64,000 bases of DNA from Amyloporia xantha (Eukaryota; Basidiomycota; Agaricomycetes; Polyporales; Adustoporiaceae). Location: NCBI GenBank assembly GCA_036971615.1, contig JAYKKR010000001.1, forward strand, positions 1,674,001 through 1,738,000, written 5' to 3'. The translations under genes and the position numbers were made by a program. The notes below the pieces were generated by a model, which ran no database searches, was not told the origin of the DNA, and saw nothing but the letters and a program-made list of their open reading frames with translations. Positions 9,088 to 22,153 of the stretch are shown here, one piece after another. The stretch's first letter is position 1; each line of letters starts with the position of its first letter.

Positions 9088-11328
9088 ATGACCCCTTAGC
9101 TGAGTTGGGGTCGGTCCATGTCTTCTGAGCGCGTCCGGAGTACGACCGAGCATGGGGGTGGAGGGTTGGCGAATGGGAGTTTGGCTCGGTTTTGATTTGG
9201 TTACGTGTCGCACGGCGCCGCAGTCTTCGGTTAACATATTGGTCCCAAGGCGCTCGCGTGGAGGACGACAAGGCGGTTCATCGTTGGTCTAGGAGTTTAC
9301 TGTGGGAGCACGTCCGGCGCGTCGAGCTCGTTGTCCATCGGTGTTCGGCATCCCTTCCTTTATTCCCATCACGGACGCCGGCGTCGTCTTCGCTTGCTCG
9401 CACATTCCCTATCCTCATACGCGGTCAAGTGGCTCTCCGCGCACATCAATTCCCGCTAGAACTTTCTGACGAAGTCACGTTCATCATGCCTTCCGGTTGC
9501 GACACGCAGTAATGCATCGGTTTTCTCATCGTACGGACGCTCCTTTCTTTTCACGCCATCATTTCGTTGTGCTCTCCTTAGGGAGCCGATGTGGGTGGCT
9601 GTCTCTTCCTTCTCGTCGTATTGTGATGTCCCCTTGCGCCGTATCTTTGTGATGATATTTTTGCACCAGGCTGTTCATCACTTCCATCCATCCATGCGAT
9701 TACCCATTGTACATATAATTCTACACCATTACCCCAGTCCTTTCCCGTTTGCAGCTTATTTCTTCTCCTTTTCCCATTCCTCATTGATTTTTGTCCTCTA
9801 GTTTCCCATCTCTTCGAGATTCAGCCGCATGCGGTTGTTTCTCGGAGGGGGCGTGGAGATGAGAGAGGGCGCCGTGTCCGGTTTGGTTGGTCGGTTGGTC
9901 GGGCGGTGGCTATGTTACACAGGGAGGGAGGGCCGATGGATGTCATCACATGGCACAAGCTGCTCGACACGGTGCAATGCATTCATACCTGTCCTCTATC
10001 CTCCTTGATATTTACCTTTCCTGCAATACTTGTTCACGATTAGGCGTGTAGCTCGGAAGGTTCACTAGGTGTTGTTCTTTTGGGACTATGTTCAAGGTAG
10101 TCCTTACCGTCCTCGTTATACATGCAGTTTTGTGAACATAATATACACGATGAACGTTGTACTTCCACATGTGGATCATGATGCATGATGTGTGAATGAG
10201 ATGATATTCAATTCGGAAGGTAGCTTGGCTAGTTCGACACAGGCCTAGGTAATGTACAATTGGAAAGTTCATGTAAGGGACCTAACACATCGGGGCCGAC
10301 AATGTATCTTTAGAAGTCGTACAAATCGAGTGTACGGTTCCCTTCGATGGCTGCAACTTGATGCTTCTACTGTCCTGGTGAATTCGTTACCATCGGAGGG
10401 TACGTACCTATCGCATTGACAGTGTACAACCGTATCAATCGCTATGGATTTTAATACCAGTGAGTTTATGACGCATCCAGCAGCTGTGATTCAACGAACT
10501 GCGTGAAGGCATTCAGAAACAGATATACGTCGGGAGGGAAATTTGAAACTACTCTATTTTTGCTGACAAAAATCATGGCAGTACTGCAGCTGATAGTGCA
10601 GCGTATTTCACTGCAAATATTTTCTCACCGACAGGAATGGCATGCTGATTTCCAAATGTTTTAGACGTTGGATGTACCACGCTTGTCCAAGGTATCGACA
10701 ACAGATTCTCATCACAGACATTCTGACAACTCGTCTGAGACAGCGGCCTGCGACAGCCAACTATCAGCGTCAATAATCATTGTATGATGATCACAAATGT
10801 CAGGGGGTGCCCGCGTGTGAGATCCCCTGCGAAAACTTTTCGCTGGACCATAACCGAGAGAAATAGCGGAGACAGAGAAACGATATACAAGCTAGGAGTA
10901 TTAGATGAGAACAAGTGTTCATTCAATTGAGCTGAATGCGGGGGCATGCTCGCGGTCAAGATGGATACGATCTGAGATGTCGGCTCGGCGATCTACTCTC
11001 ACGTGGGATTGGGCGTCTGGGACGGGTCTGGTGTTTCGAGGCGATCGCGACTTGTAACGGTTGGCTTCCATCCTCGGTATCCCTCCAGCTGGGTTCTCCT
11101 CTTCGTCCTCCTACGTTCCCGGCCTGGACTGGAGCTCTCCTTGAATTTATGCTCGTACTTCCTGTGTCAAACTTGAGGAATACGTTATAGATCTTTTGGT
11201 ACAGTGGGTTTATTCAGAGCTTTCGTACGCGAGTAGCAATTGCCAATTGTTCTAAATTTCGCATTGTAGACCGATGCGCATCCTGTAGCATCTCTTCCTC
11301 CTGAATCAACCCGTTCTCTACGACCGTC
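9088..11328. other. Long intergenic stretch without a recognised gene
   Basis: About 2.2 kb follows the kinase stop. The first kilobase is likely 3' UTR and flank, with T-rich runs near 9640-9800. The remainder is AT-rich with many stops in all frames. Short open frames here show no domain, no consistent splice extension and no codon bias. Confidence 0.4.
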
Positions 11329-14300
11329 ATGCCGGGGACGACTGCTTCAGACCACTCTTCTCGCCACTCGCCGACATCTGCAGTGTCGACGCCTGCATGG
11401 GGTCCTCCACGCGCTCCTCTTCCCCCACACCGGCTGGCAAAGCTTGCTAATGCTCTAGGCGTATCGACACCACAACCCGCTGTTTACTCTTACGGCTCTT
11501 CACTAACCACGTCGCCACCTCTCCCCTAGTTCTTCAGTCTCGCCGTCATTCTCTGATCACTTCCGTCGATCACCTACACCGTCTGCGGCGTCCGCGCAGA
11601 CTTTCACGTCTTCGCCGTCATCCAGCAAGTTTCTTCTTCACGTCATCCCTCCTGTGCACCTTCCCCATGACACCGAGACTCTTGATGATCCCACTTTGCT
11701 ACCGCCGCCTCCGGGTGCATCGGGCTATCACACACAATTTCGCCGTGGTGTCCTCGTTCCAGTGTACTCCACGTTGTCCAGCCAATTGGCTGCAATAGCG
11801 AAGGAATATGCTCTTCCTAGTACCGTTGGTCTAATCCTCTATCTTGTCCTCTCCACGTCAACGAGCAGCGGCCCGTACCATAACGATGACGGAGCCGATG
11901 CGGAAGAACCTGGCCCACGCATATCTGACGAGATCTGGCGACACATATGGCTACGTGTTGTGCGGTCGGAGAGGGATGACAGCCTGCCTCTTGGCCCAAG
12001 ACCTATAGGTCTCGGACTAGGGACTGTTTCACCAATGTCGCCGTCAGTAATGCATGATGTACCATCGCCCGCCTTACGACCTTTCATTTCTCCGGGACGC
12101 GTGGACGTGCCTCAGTCACAGCTTCCCCTGACGCCCTCACCATCCACAGCCAGCAACTCCATTTTTTCGTCCCAATCGGAGCTGGAACCCCCTGAGTCCA
12201 TGTCATCCCTGTCAGGTGGCTTGGATGGCCATGCAGACGATATTTCTCTTCCTGGCTTGCACTCGCCCGCGCTAATCCCTATCCTTGCGAAGGTAGAGTT
12301 TGACATTGACCGCAGAAAAGCGGCGTGGTATGAGTCGTGGTTACGCAGTAGACGAGCGAATCATGCAAAGAGGGCAGAGAGCCGAATCGGTATGCGCAGG
12401 CGGGCTGAATCGCGAAGCGGAGAGGATGCAGTGGATGCAGAGGGGGCAGAAAGTGAAATTGGGACGAGGAGGCCGCCGATGGACCTTGAGCTGGTAGAGA
12501 GGATGCAGAGTGAAGGCTCTGGTCCGAGCTTCCTTCACCAGAAAGACGTGTCGGCAGAACAGGCTGATGAGGAGGAAGGCTACGCACAGCTTCCCGAGGA
12601 GCCAGATGAAGAAGAGGACGAGCCAATCGATGAGGAACTTACTGCACGACTCGCTGCGTCAGGTGGTGATCCGCTGGAAGATGTGTTCGGTACGGACGGG
12701 GAAGCTTGGGCCGACCTTCATGCAGAGGCGCAATCCGGCGAGCCAAAGCGACAGACCAACCCAAATGTCGTTGACCTGGCATTAGATGGTGGTGCACTAT
12801 CCGCGTTTCCGGATGACCTCGAAGACGACCATTTCGAAGCAAGTAACGACGAGGAGGAAGTGACCGCGCTTTGGAATCATCACTCTCGGCCGTCTCTGGT
12901 TGTATCAATACCTTCCCCGCCATCTTCATCGAGCAAGCGTCGTTCATCACCTACGACTGCTGGAACTGTTACTGCGAAGAGACAACCGCCTCCTCCACTC
13001 AACCTCGCCCCATCTCTACCGACGAATGAAGGCCTCGCTGTCCAAGGGAGCCCTCGCGCGCCCAGCAGTTCTGATAGCGCGCATTTGGCATATCTCGAGG
13101 GTGCCACCCCGCCCCCGTCTTCTGAGGGAATGATAGGGAATGATGAAGGTGCACACGAAGACCCTTCACTAAGTCATTCTGAAGACGAGAATTCCGAAAG
13201 CGGAAGGAGGAAGCTGCGGAGTCCAGAGGACGAGAAACGGGACGGTGCCTTCTTCGAGGATCTCGATCTTGGCCTCAACCTGGACGACGAAACGATGGAG
13301 GTTTGTCTTCCCAGATTACCTGTTATATGTTTTTATCCGACTAATGAATGCTGTCAGTATGACGAGAGCGATCCTCACGACCGTAGACGAAGTCAGTTTA
13401 TTATGAAGGCACAGCTTGACGAAATCGAGAGAGTGAGTGCCTTTCCCATTCATACTGGCTATCCACTTATCGAGTTCTTCTAGAATCTCCTTCAGTTATC
13501 TCCCCGACGACTAAACCACGAATCGGTCGATCATGGCAGCCCTTCACGTCCGCCATACTCTGCGACTTTGTCACCACCATCTCAATGGGGAACACCTCGT
13601 AATCTGTCTCCTCTCAAATTGCCTGCATCTCCTGAGAAGTAAATTGTCCCACATCCCATGACAAGTTGAAGCTATACTAACACGCCCTTCTTCAGCATGC
13701 CCATGTTACCCGAAGAAGGTGCTTCTTGGCCAGCGGTCCCGTACTCCACATTGAACGGAGTGAACGGACACGGGCACCATTCCTCGGAGTCGTTTTCGGG
13801 ATCAGGTTCCAAGAGTCGCCCTCCCTCGCCTCCCCGTATCGCTTTCAACGGCGTCTCGACTGAGCCGCCCAAAGGGGCTGATGTCGGTCGGAGATCACGA
13901 TCAGGCTCGGTCTCAAATGAGACCCTTGCCCGTCAGCGCGAGCTAGAGGAACGCGAGCTATACCCTCCGCTCATGCCCCCTATGCTGACGAAGCGCCATG
14001 GTGGCGACTCTCCGGTTATACCTCTGTCTCCTGACCCGTTTGGAAGGTTCCCTTCTGAGGCCGAAGCTACCCGGATAACAGAGGAGCGCTCGTCGTATCA
14101 GGATGACCACCTGCCAGTTCCGATGAGCCAATCCTCGTATCGTCCTCCCGCTCATCGGAAAGGCTCCTTGGGGCCCCAAGACTCGTTCGACTCAGGAGAC
14201 AGGGTGAGCTCGCAGACGCCCTCTAGCCGGTTCTCTCTTGACTCGGTCACGTCCGAAGATGGAGGCAAGAACTCCAGGGGAACATCGCTTGTGAGCATTA

Positions 14301-15274
14301 AGAGTATTAAGAAGCTGTGGAGGAAGACGAACAGCAAGCTATCTATGTCGGGATCTACGACGCCTGTGCTCGAATCCGGACGATCGTCCCCCAATTATCC
14401 CAATGGTCTCGAGCAACCCGCCGCACGTCGGTCATCAAGATCCATATCCAAGTCGCCTCAGCCTTCTGAGTTCACGCAATTAGATAGCGCTCAACCTCCT
14501 CCTAAGCCAAGACGAAAATCATCTGTCCCCAGCATGCAATTCATGCAGGACCCCCGTAACTCAGTCGTGCCCATGCGAACACCGCCGCTGGAAAGCTCAC
14601 GCCAGCCTTCTCCGGCTCTGCCACCATTGCCACCTGCGACCCCGTCTCCCTCTTCATCTCCACAGATGGCCTCTGCGATACCCGAGAGGAATGGCAACGT
14701 GCGCAAATCGATTCTCAAGTCGTGGAAATCTGCATCAGGCAGCCTGTCCGTGCAGACCAATTCCTCCTCGTCGAGCACACCACGATCGAGCTCGGAACTC
14801 CTCAACGACGCGCCGTTTAAGCGCCGCAGGCCGAGCGTTTTGGACGGCAACTCGTCGATAAAGAGGGGCTCGACGACGTCCATTTCCACGACGCTCGTCG
14901 ATATACCCCCGAGCCCCGCCTTGCCTGGTGAATTCATCGCGCCACGGAAACGGAGCAGTCAGTCGAACCTTTTAACCAACGGTGTGCAACAGCAGCGACG
15001 GACGTCCGTGCGGCAGCGCCCGAGCCCCAGCATGTCCTCGACCTCGACGGTCTCGTCGTCGTCGCCGCCGCGCCCGTCTCGCCTGAATTCCAGCAACTCG
15101 CCGCCCAAGAGCGGCCGGCTGTCGCGCGCGTCGGAAGACTCGAACGACAGCCGGCCGAGTTTCGACGTGTCGCAGTTCGAGATCGTGTCGCCGAAGCTGG
15201 ACGCGCACGCGCTCGAGAACACGCTGTCGTATCCGTACCACACCCTGGACCACTCTATGACCTCTATGGAGTGA
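11329..15274 (+). CDS. Large Ser/Pro-rich protein of unknown function
   Basis: I do not recognise a domain. The model gives about 1213 aa. Exons: 11329-11460, 11600-13300, 13358-13432, 13484-13638, 13696-15274. The last three introns (57, 51 and 57 nt) have good sites, for example the branch-like CTAATG before TGTCAG at 13357. The first intron (11461-11599) is the least certain: the frame must change there, but other donor/acceptor pairs are possible. A folded N-terminal part (about residues 60-150) reads GVLVPVYSTLSSQLAAIAKE and continues through an ISDEIWRHIWLRV segment. A basic helix, FDIDRRKAAWYESWLRSRR, follows. Two acidic stretches come next, and then about 600 residues of Ser/Pro/Arg-rich disordered sequence with repeated RKSS, SPP and RRPS motifs. 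The segment SIKSIKKLWRKTNSKL stands out. It may be a regulatory scaffold or cortex protein; this is a guess. Confidence 0.7.
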
Positions 15275-16084
15275 ACGAGGGCGCCCGATCTTTCCGACGC
15301 ATTGCTTTGCGACGTTTTTCGACTTTACGATGGCTGTGCTGGTCACGGCGTACCATGCTTCTACGGCTTACGCACTGGCTTGTTGATTTATGACTTGAAC
15401 TGTTTGTGGGTGAACCCAACCGCATGTCCCCTGCTTCCCCTCCGTCCGCCTCCACCCACGCCTCATCCCTCATCCCCCTCCGTCCATCCGCTCTCTCACG
15501 TTTTCCTCTCATCTCTCACGCTCTGTCCTTCGATCTGCACCCTTCTCCCATGGCAAAGCACTAATACCTCATCTTCCACCTTCTCGTTCGCTCAAAAGTC
15601 TTACATAGCCTGTAGATGATTCTTCGCCCTTGTCTCGCTTTGTCATTTTTTTCGCATTGCAGTGTGGTTTATTATTATAGTTAGGTACCGGGCATACGTA
15701 CATCCAAATTTCCGAGTCGTTGCTACTGTAATACAAGCATTGCCGGCTCTGGCGGCCGGCGTTCTCTCTTCGCGCGTCTCAGCGCCTGCCAGTGACCAAA
15801 CTGAACTCTGAGACATGCTATGGAAGTACCGCAACCCCATTTGTAGTGGGTATGAGCTCTGGTAGCTCCGCACATGTGCAGTAGTACTACACCGAAGCCC
15901 TGCATTCTCGAAAGAAGGCATGTCAATTCACCGCAGTGAGCAATCCAGCTCGCACATTGATAGTCCACGCCCGAGTCTAGTAGAATGTCCGAATAATCGT
16001 ATTTAATACTCGTACACTGTTCATCCAATTGGCCTATCAACGCCGGGTGTCTCGCAAATGAACTCCTTCACGGGTCCTCGAGCC
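15275..16084. other. 3' flanks of two convergent genes
   Basis: The Ser-rich gene and the mannose-6-phosphate isomerase gene end toward each other. The region is pyrimidine-rich on the plus strand to about 15620, consistent with 3' UTR. I see no gene in it. Confidence 0.4.
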
Positions 16085-17563
16085 TCAGACCAAACACGTC
16101 GCCCACCACACCTCCCCCTCGCCGCCCTTGTCCGGCTGGACCAACTCCACGTCCACCGCATTCCCCGGCACCACAAACACGACCCCGCCCTCCCCCAGCT
16201 CCATCTCCTCCCCGCCCGCACCCACCCTTACCCGCCCCCTCGTGACGATCCCGATCGTCGGGCCCCCCACCGCCTCGAGGCGCTCCCGCCGCCCGTCCCC
16301 GCCGACGCCGCCCGGGCCGGGGTGCAGCGCGGTCCCGAGCACGACGAACTCCTCCAGCGGCGGCGCGTACATGCTCGTGCGCCTGCACGCCGCGTGCGGG
16401 TACGCCTGCGCGGGGAGCGCCCAGTGCGCGGCGGGGCGCGCGGTGTAGGTGAGCATGGAGAGGAACGTCGGCAGCTGCTGCTTCGCCTCGTCTGGCGGGG
16501 CGAACGCCGCGTTGAGCACGTTGTCCGATATGGCCATGCATTCGATGATGTCTGCGGGAGGAGGAGAAGCAGCGAGTCACGTTAGTATTTACACAGAAGG
16601 GAAGAGGACGGCGGACACTCACCTCCCTCGAGGTACGCGTGCACCTCGTCCGCGCCGATGTACACCGCCTCGCCGCGGCGCAGCTTCACAAAGTTCATGA
16701 AGAACGTCGTCGCCAGGACGCCGACGTCACCCGGGTACTGCGGCTCCACCTTCTTCACCAGCCGCGCCTGCTCTGCGCTCATCCCGCCACTGTCACTCGC
16801 GCGTATACGTCGGACGAGCGCCTGTACATGCTGCTTCGCCGTCCCGCCCACGCCGCTGTTCAACAACGCCGCATACACGGCCTTCAGCCCCTCGCGACTC
16901 GGGCCGGCCACGAACGCGCGCACGGCGTCCTCGTCCCCCACCGCGGCGCGCAGCTCGGGCACGCTCTCCAGGCTCGCGCGGATGTCCTCCAGGGGGCGGA
17001 AGCCCACGAAGCCCGTGAACGCGACGCCGCCCGCGCCGTCCTCGCCCTGCAGCGGCGCGCCGATCGCGACGGCGATCTCGGGCTTGTGGTTCGCGTCGGG
17101 AGCGAGGTCGGGCTGGTCGTTGCGGAGGCGCTCGCCGAGGGCCTTGTCGGGGTGCGCCTGGAGCGGGAGGGCCTTTTCGATGCTGAGGATCTTGAAGAGG
17201 AAGGGGACGTGGGTCGTGCCGGGCCACCTGTCGTGGGTGCGCGGGCCGAGGAGGGCGCGGGGGTTGGAGGCGATGAGGGATTGGAGGGAGGTGGAGGGGG
17301 AGGCGAAGAGGTGGGCGGGGCCGTTTGGGTGTGTGCCCATCCATATCTGCGGGGGTCAGCGGGGCCAGGGAGGGGGTGCAGGGGCGGGAGCTCACCTCTG
17401 CGTAGGACTGGTCGTCGTGGAGGTGGAAGTCGGGGCCGAGGGCGTTGGGGGCGAGTCTGGCTGCGAGGGATGCGGTGCCGGTGTTTCCCCAGGGGTATTG
17501 CTGGAGGGCGGCCTTGAGGCGGATGAGCGCAGAGGGCGTGCTGTCGATCGTCGTCTTGGTCAT
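16085..17563 (-). CDS. PMI40: Mannose-6-phosphate isomerase (type I)
   Basis: Interconverts fructose-6-phosphate and mannose-6-phosphate, feeding GDP-mannose synthesis for glycosylation and cell-wall mannan; cytosolic and zinc-dependent. Exons (minus strand): 17396-17563, 16623-17346, 16552 excluded, 16085-16551; introns of 49 and 71 nt; 452 aa. Family motifs are YPWGNTG near the N-terminus, IWMGTHPNGP, and the zinc ligands in LPLQAHPDK (Gln and His), NHKPEIAVAI (Glu) and DEVHAYLEG (His). The conserved Arg-containing C-terminal cupin half is present. Length matches fungal PMI (about 430-450). Codon use is very GC-rich, so long antisense open frames appear on the plus strand; these are shadows. 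Confidence 0.95.
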
Positions 17564-18178
17564 CGTGTTCGTCGTCGTATTCGTGTTCGTGTTCGTTGCA
17601 GGCAGAGGCTGGCGCCGCGTTCCTTATAGCGGCAGCGCGCATGACGCAGGTGATGTCATTCAGTCCTCCCCTCCCGCATTTAGTAGTCGACGCGCCATAT
17701 TCAGCAATCCATGTTGGTGTCCGCTTGGGTGACGCGACCATCGACGTCGCGCGTCCACGGCACATGGTCCCGCCACAGACGCGTCATATCACGTGCATGT
17801 CACCTCCGGTTCGGTTGACGAACTGGCTTTAGCTTGGGTAACAGCTACTATACAGTATCCCCCCTCTAGCAAAAGTTGACGGGGTGCTCATCGCACATAG
17901 TCATAGCGTTCGCCAGAATCCATAGTCGTGTTGTCTGTCGCCCGTTTGTGCAGTCGACCTTTACCATCACGTCCATCGGCATCACTTACCTCGTCTTGTT
18001 GGTCGACTGCTCATTAGATCGTATTTAGAACCGTGCGTAGTGTAGACAAAGGTGAGTATGAGTGGCACGTTTTTTACAAGTCCAGATCATGCTGACTATT
18101 ATTGCTGATCTGCCGTTCAGACCGTGGTTGGCTGTAAATCCATCGCGTTGCCTGTCCCTAGGCGGATCTTTCGTCCAG
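17564..18178. other. Divergent promoter region; leader of the F-box pseudogene
   Basis: The PMI gene reads leftward and the F-box pseudogene rightward. The segment TGTAGACAAAGGTGAGTATG near 18040-18060 is repeated upstream of the intact F-box A copy at about 20060 and more weakly upstream of the third copy. The duplication therefore includes a 5' leader, which looks like a 5'UTR intron. Confidence 0.5.
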
Positions 18179-19625
18179 ATGGCCGCGGATATTCCGTACA
18201 TACCTCCTGAAATCTGTGACCAAATCGTTGATCACCTCTGGAACGATCTTCCCGCTCTCAAATCCTGCAGCCTCACATGTCATTCATGGCTGCCTGCAAC
18301 TCGGGTCCACATGTTCCACACTCTCGATGTGAGCTCGGCTGATGATACTCTTGAGATGGATGAGGAGCGTCTTCACAAGTGTAGCAGCATCGGTGGATAG
18401 GTCCGTACCCTCATTGCATCAGACCTGATGAAGGCGTGCGTATTCTTGACTGTCCTGAGCAATGTCTCACACCTGGAGCTCAACCCTGGGCGCCCCTGGA
18501 TGAACCGCCATTGGGACACATTGGATCCCAGGGCGGAATGCTGGCAGCAGTACGGCTTTTCTATGATCAGAAGTGTTCAAATGAAAACCATGACAATCAA
18601 TCAGACGGACATGGAAATGATACCTTCCATTTTCCCGAACATGTCTACTCTGTCCTTGAACAACAGCTCACTATCACAGGAGATGACAGACGAGGATGCG
18701 GTTTTGGATGGGACGGATAGCAAGCGTTGGAACAGCATGCATCCCATCCCAGAGCTCAACATCGTCTCGTCGCGCATCTGCACTACCTCCCAGATCCTGC
18801 ACGGCATCAGCTATACAAGGCTCTCAAAGTTGGAAATGATAATTACTTCTCCTCCCGAAGCAGCACGTGCATGCTCTCAGCTCAATAGGGCCGCAGACTC
18901 ACCAAGAGACCTGGTAATTAGTCTGTGACTGCGCCCCAACGTGTCTTCTATCGATACGAGAAGCACAACGCCCATATATCCTGAGGCTGACCGCATTCTT
19001 CTCTAGTCTCTGTCTTCTCCCAGCTCCACATACCTCCTGACACGCCGATCCGCACCCTCCACATCTCATGCAGCTTCTGGGACAAACACCTCGGAGAATT
19101 ACCAATCGATGCCTTGGTCCTCACGTTACTGTCCAAATTCCCTTCCCCCTCCCTCACACATATTGACATCCTCGTGACCCCCGTCCACTGCGTCTTCGCC
19201 GACGTGGCTATCATCAACTGGCCCGACCTCGATGCGCAGCTCACACACATGGCGCACGGCTCGTCCCTTGCACAGGTGGTCGTTCGCATCGTCTGCAGGA
19301 TAAAGCCATCGAAGCACCCCAAGCATCAGCGGGTGGAGCTCGATGTGCTCACGGGCCTATTGCCTCGATTGTGTGCATCCGGGATCCACGTCGGCATAGT
19401 GTACCATCGCCAAGCTGAAAACGCCTTCCTTGTCGAGCGGTGGTTCCATCAGGGGGAGATGTATCACGAGAACATCACGACGGCGGGCTCCGCGCTGAGA
19501 TCGACGGGACTCTGGTCGCACAAAGTCGTCAGTCGATGCTGATGCGAACTGCGTTACACAGGGCTCTGCCGTCAGTCGACGGTGTTTTGGAACAGAGGTT
19601 ACGCTAGATATTCGAGTCACTGGGG
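18179..19625 (+). pseudogene. Decayed F-box A gene copy
   Basis: A close relative of the intact gene at 20201-21696, with the same exon layout. The F-box-like start reads MAADIPYIPPEICDQ, continuing DHLWNDLPALKSC. At least four lesions are visible against the two paralogues. A TGG codon is TAG at 18398-18400 (paralogues read GWVRTL). A second Trp is TGA at 18926-18928 near the end of exon 1. The conserved GTACGAG intron donor is ATACGAG. The C-terminal frame shifts near 19525, where the paralogue-like KSSVDADANCV lies in a different frame from the rest. Most of the remaining sequence still aligns codon for codon, so the loss seems recent. It could still be transcribed. Boundaries follow homology. 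Confidence 0.85.
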
Positions 19626-20200
19626 TATGCTTTCAACTGCGGGATGACCACTGTGTTTGTTTCCATTTTGTCTAGGCGTCAACCTCTCAATACCCGTCCA
19701 GAACGAAATGAATCCAGTGCGATTTTCCAAACTTCACTGTGATTCAGTCTGCTCAATTTCTCATGCTCTAACGCGCTTTCAGTGAGTCCGGCGCCTGGCT
19801 CCAAGTTTGTATACTGTACTTGTGCGTCGACCATAATCACACCACGGCGCGTCTTTGATCGATATCAGCGACGCGCTCCATCACGTGCCCATGTCGGCTT
19901 GACCCAGACGACGATCATGAGATATAAAGCTAGCTTCACCTTCAGTGTCAGCTTCTACTTCTATGACCCGAGGATCGAGACTGTAGGGTGTTTATTGCCA
20001 TAAACTCATAACTTTGGTATTCAGGTGCATCGGCTTGTATCTGAAACAGTGTACGCTGTAGACAAAGGTGAATATCAACGGCACACTTCTAAGTTCTTAA
20101 GAGTCAAAATCATGCTAATCATTGACCTGCCCTTCAACATATCCCAGCAGCGGCCCGACATTGTTGTCATTTATAATTTTATTTGAGACCTTCGATCCAG
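19626..20200. other. Intergenic and 5' leader of F-box A
   Basis: No gene is seen. The last 150 bp resemble the leader upstream of the pseudogene copy (TGTAGACAAAGGTGAATATC and CATGCTAATCATTG), supporting tandem duplication of promoter plus gene. Confidence 0.45.
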
Positions 20201-21696
20201 ATGGCTTTGGGTCCTCCCCGCATACCTCCTGAAATCTGCGACCAAATCATTGATCATCTCTGGAACGATCTTCCTGCTCTCAAAGCCTGTAGCCTCACAT
20301 GTCGTTCTTGGCTGCCCACGACTCGTGTCCACATGTTCCACACCCTTGACGTGAGATCAGATGAGGATGCCTTCGACATTGAAGAAGAACGTCATCACAC
20401 ATATGACAGTATCGCTGGATGGGTCCGTACACTCGTTGTACAGGACCTTACGATGGCATGTGTGTTTTTGACAGCCCTGAACCATGTCTCACATCTGAAG
20501 ATTGCTCCCCTGTCCCTCTGGGACAACTGCTTTGGGGTCGCATCTGACCCCAGGATGGAACACTGGCAGCGGTCTGGCTTTCCTATGATCAAGAGCGTTC
20601 AGATGAATGGCATTATGGTTGATCGGACAGACATGGAAATTATACCTTCCATTTTCCCAAACATCTCTACTTTGTCTTTGGACCAACTTGAACCGCCGCC
20701 GACGAAGAGACTAGAGAATAAGGCGTTGGCCAGGATGGATACTGAGCGTCGGCGTGGTACGCATCCTGTCCCGGAGCTCAATGTCATGTCGGCGCGCAAT
20801 GTCAGTACCTTCTGGATCCTACGCGTCGTCGAATATGAAAGGCTCTTGAACTTGGAAATCCCAATTCGAATTCCTTCAGACGCAGAAAGTGTTGGCGCTC
20901 TGCTCAAGAGGGCTGCAGACTCGCCGAGACACCTGACACTTAATCTACATCCGCGATATGACCCGTCTTCTACAGGTACGAGAAACATCATGCTCAAATC
21001 TGCCGAGGCTGACACCACACCTTTCTAGTCTTTTCTGCTTTCTCTCATCTCCAGATACCTCCCGACACGCCGATCCGCACCCTCTGCCTTCGCTGTCCTA
21101 TCCATATACCCGAATTCGATGAAATACCACCCAACATGTCGCTCGTCCCTCTCCTCTCTAGATTTCCCTCCCCCTCCCTCACGCGTATTGACATCGTTCT
21201 GGCCCTCCACAGCGCCGTCTTTGCCGACGTGGCCGTCGTCAACTGGCGCGACCTCGACGCACAGCTCGCGCACATGGCGCACGGCACGTCCCTTGCAAAG
21301 GTAGTCGTCCGCGTTGTCGGTAAGAAGAAGCCGTCGGAGCGGCGCACTAACCGGAGGGCAGAGCTCGACGCGCTCACGAGGTTGCTACCCCTGTTGTGTG
21401 CGTCGGGGATCCATGTCGGCATACAGTATGACCGCAGTGCTGACGGCGTTCCTCTCATCGAGCGGTGGTTCTGTCGAGGGAAGGTGTATAGCGAGAATAT
21501 TGGCGCCATTGGCGGGCGTAGGGCAAGGCGGCAAGCCCGTCGCGGTGAATTGGTGTGTGGCTTATTCTTCACAAAGAAGTCAATTGAAGCTGATGTGACT
21601 TGCGTTAATCAGGACGCCAAGATTTTATCCCATGCGGACTCGTGTGGTAATGAAGTCTGTACATACACATCTCGTTCCGCCGTGAGTATCGGGTGA
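20201..21696 (+). CDS. F-box A protein (intact copy)
   Basis: 480 aa. Exons 20201-20975 and 21029-21696; one 53-nt intron in phase 1. An F-box-like domain lies at about residues 5-50 (IPPEICDQIIDHLWNDL, CSLTCRSWLPTTR). F-box proteins usually bind Skp1 in SCF ubiquitin ligases and pick substrates with their C-terminal half. The rest resembles the irregular leucine-rich or beta-strand pattern of fungal F-box proteins, with LPLLCASGIHVGIQYDRSA near the C-terminus. The start at 20201 matches the other copies; sequence upstream in frame lacks an ATG. A damaged tandem copy lies directly upstream and an inverted intact copy lies at 33551-35028. The substrate is unknown. Confidence 0.85.
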
Positions 21697-22153
21697 ACCA
21701 CCAGATTATACGACCGCAGAGTCTCCTTGGGATTGCCAAATTGTGCAATAACGACGTAGGAACGAGGTGTACACAGGAATATAAGACCAGATGAAGAGTT
21801 ACGACCGTGTTCTTAACCAATGTGCAACATCTCAGTAGTATGTTGAAGCTCGTGTCGCGTCACCCATAACCTCAGACCATCGACGACCGCGCGCATGGCG
21901 AAGACAACATCGCCGCGGCGGCCCACCGCACCTGCAGAAATAATTCCAGCAGCTGACTGAATTTCAGTTTGCTATTCAATCTGTAATACATGATGCATAT
22001 CGAGTACCATTGGTGAAGTACCCTCGGTGCGGATCCCGTTAATACATAATTTTGCAGACTCAACCTGCTATAGTCGAAACAAATTAGAGCTGGAGTAACA
22101 CACCAAGGATCACAATTAGAATATTGACGGCACTAAGGGGAACACAATACGTA
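21697..22153. other. 3' flanks of convergent F-box A and B genes
   Basis: AT-rich sequence between two stop codons facing each other. No gene, repeat or terminal structure is recognised. Confidence 0.4.

Noticed and set aside
16639..17629. Long plus-strand open frames over the mannose-6-phosphate isomerase gene
   Set aside because: They are antisense to a GC-rich conserved coding region and have no domains; high GC removes stop codons.
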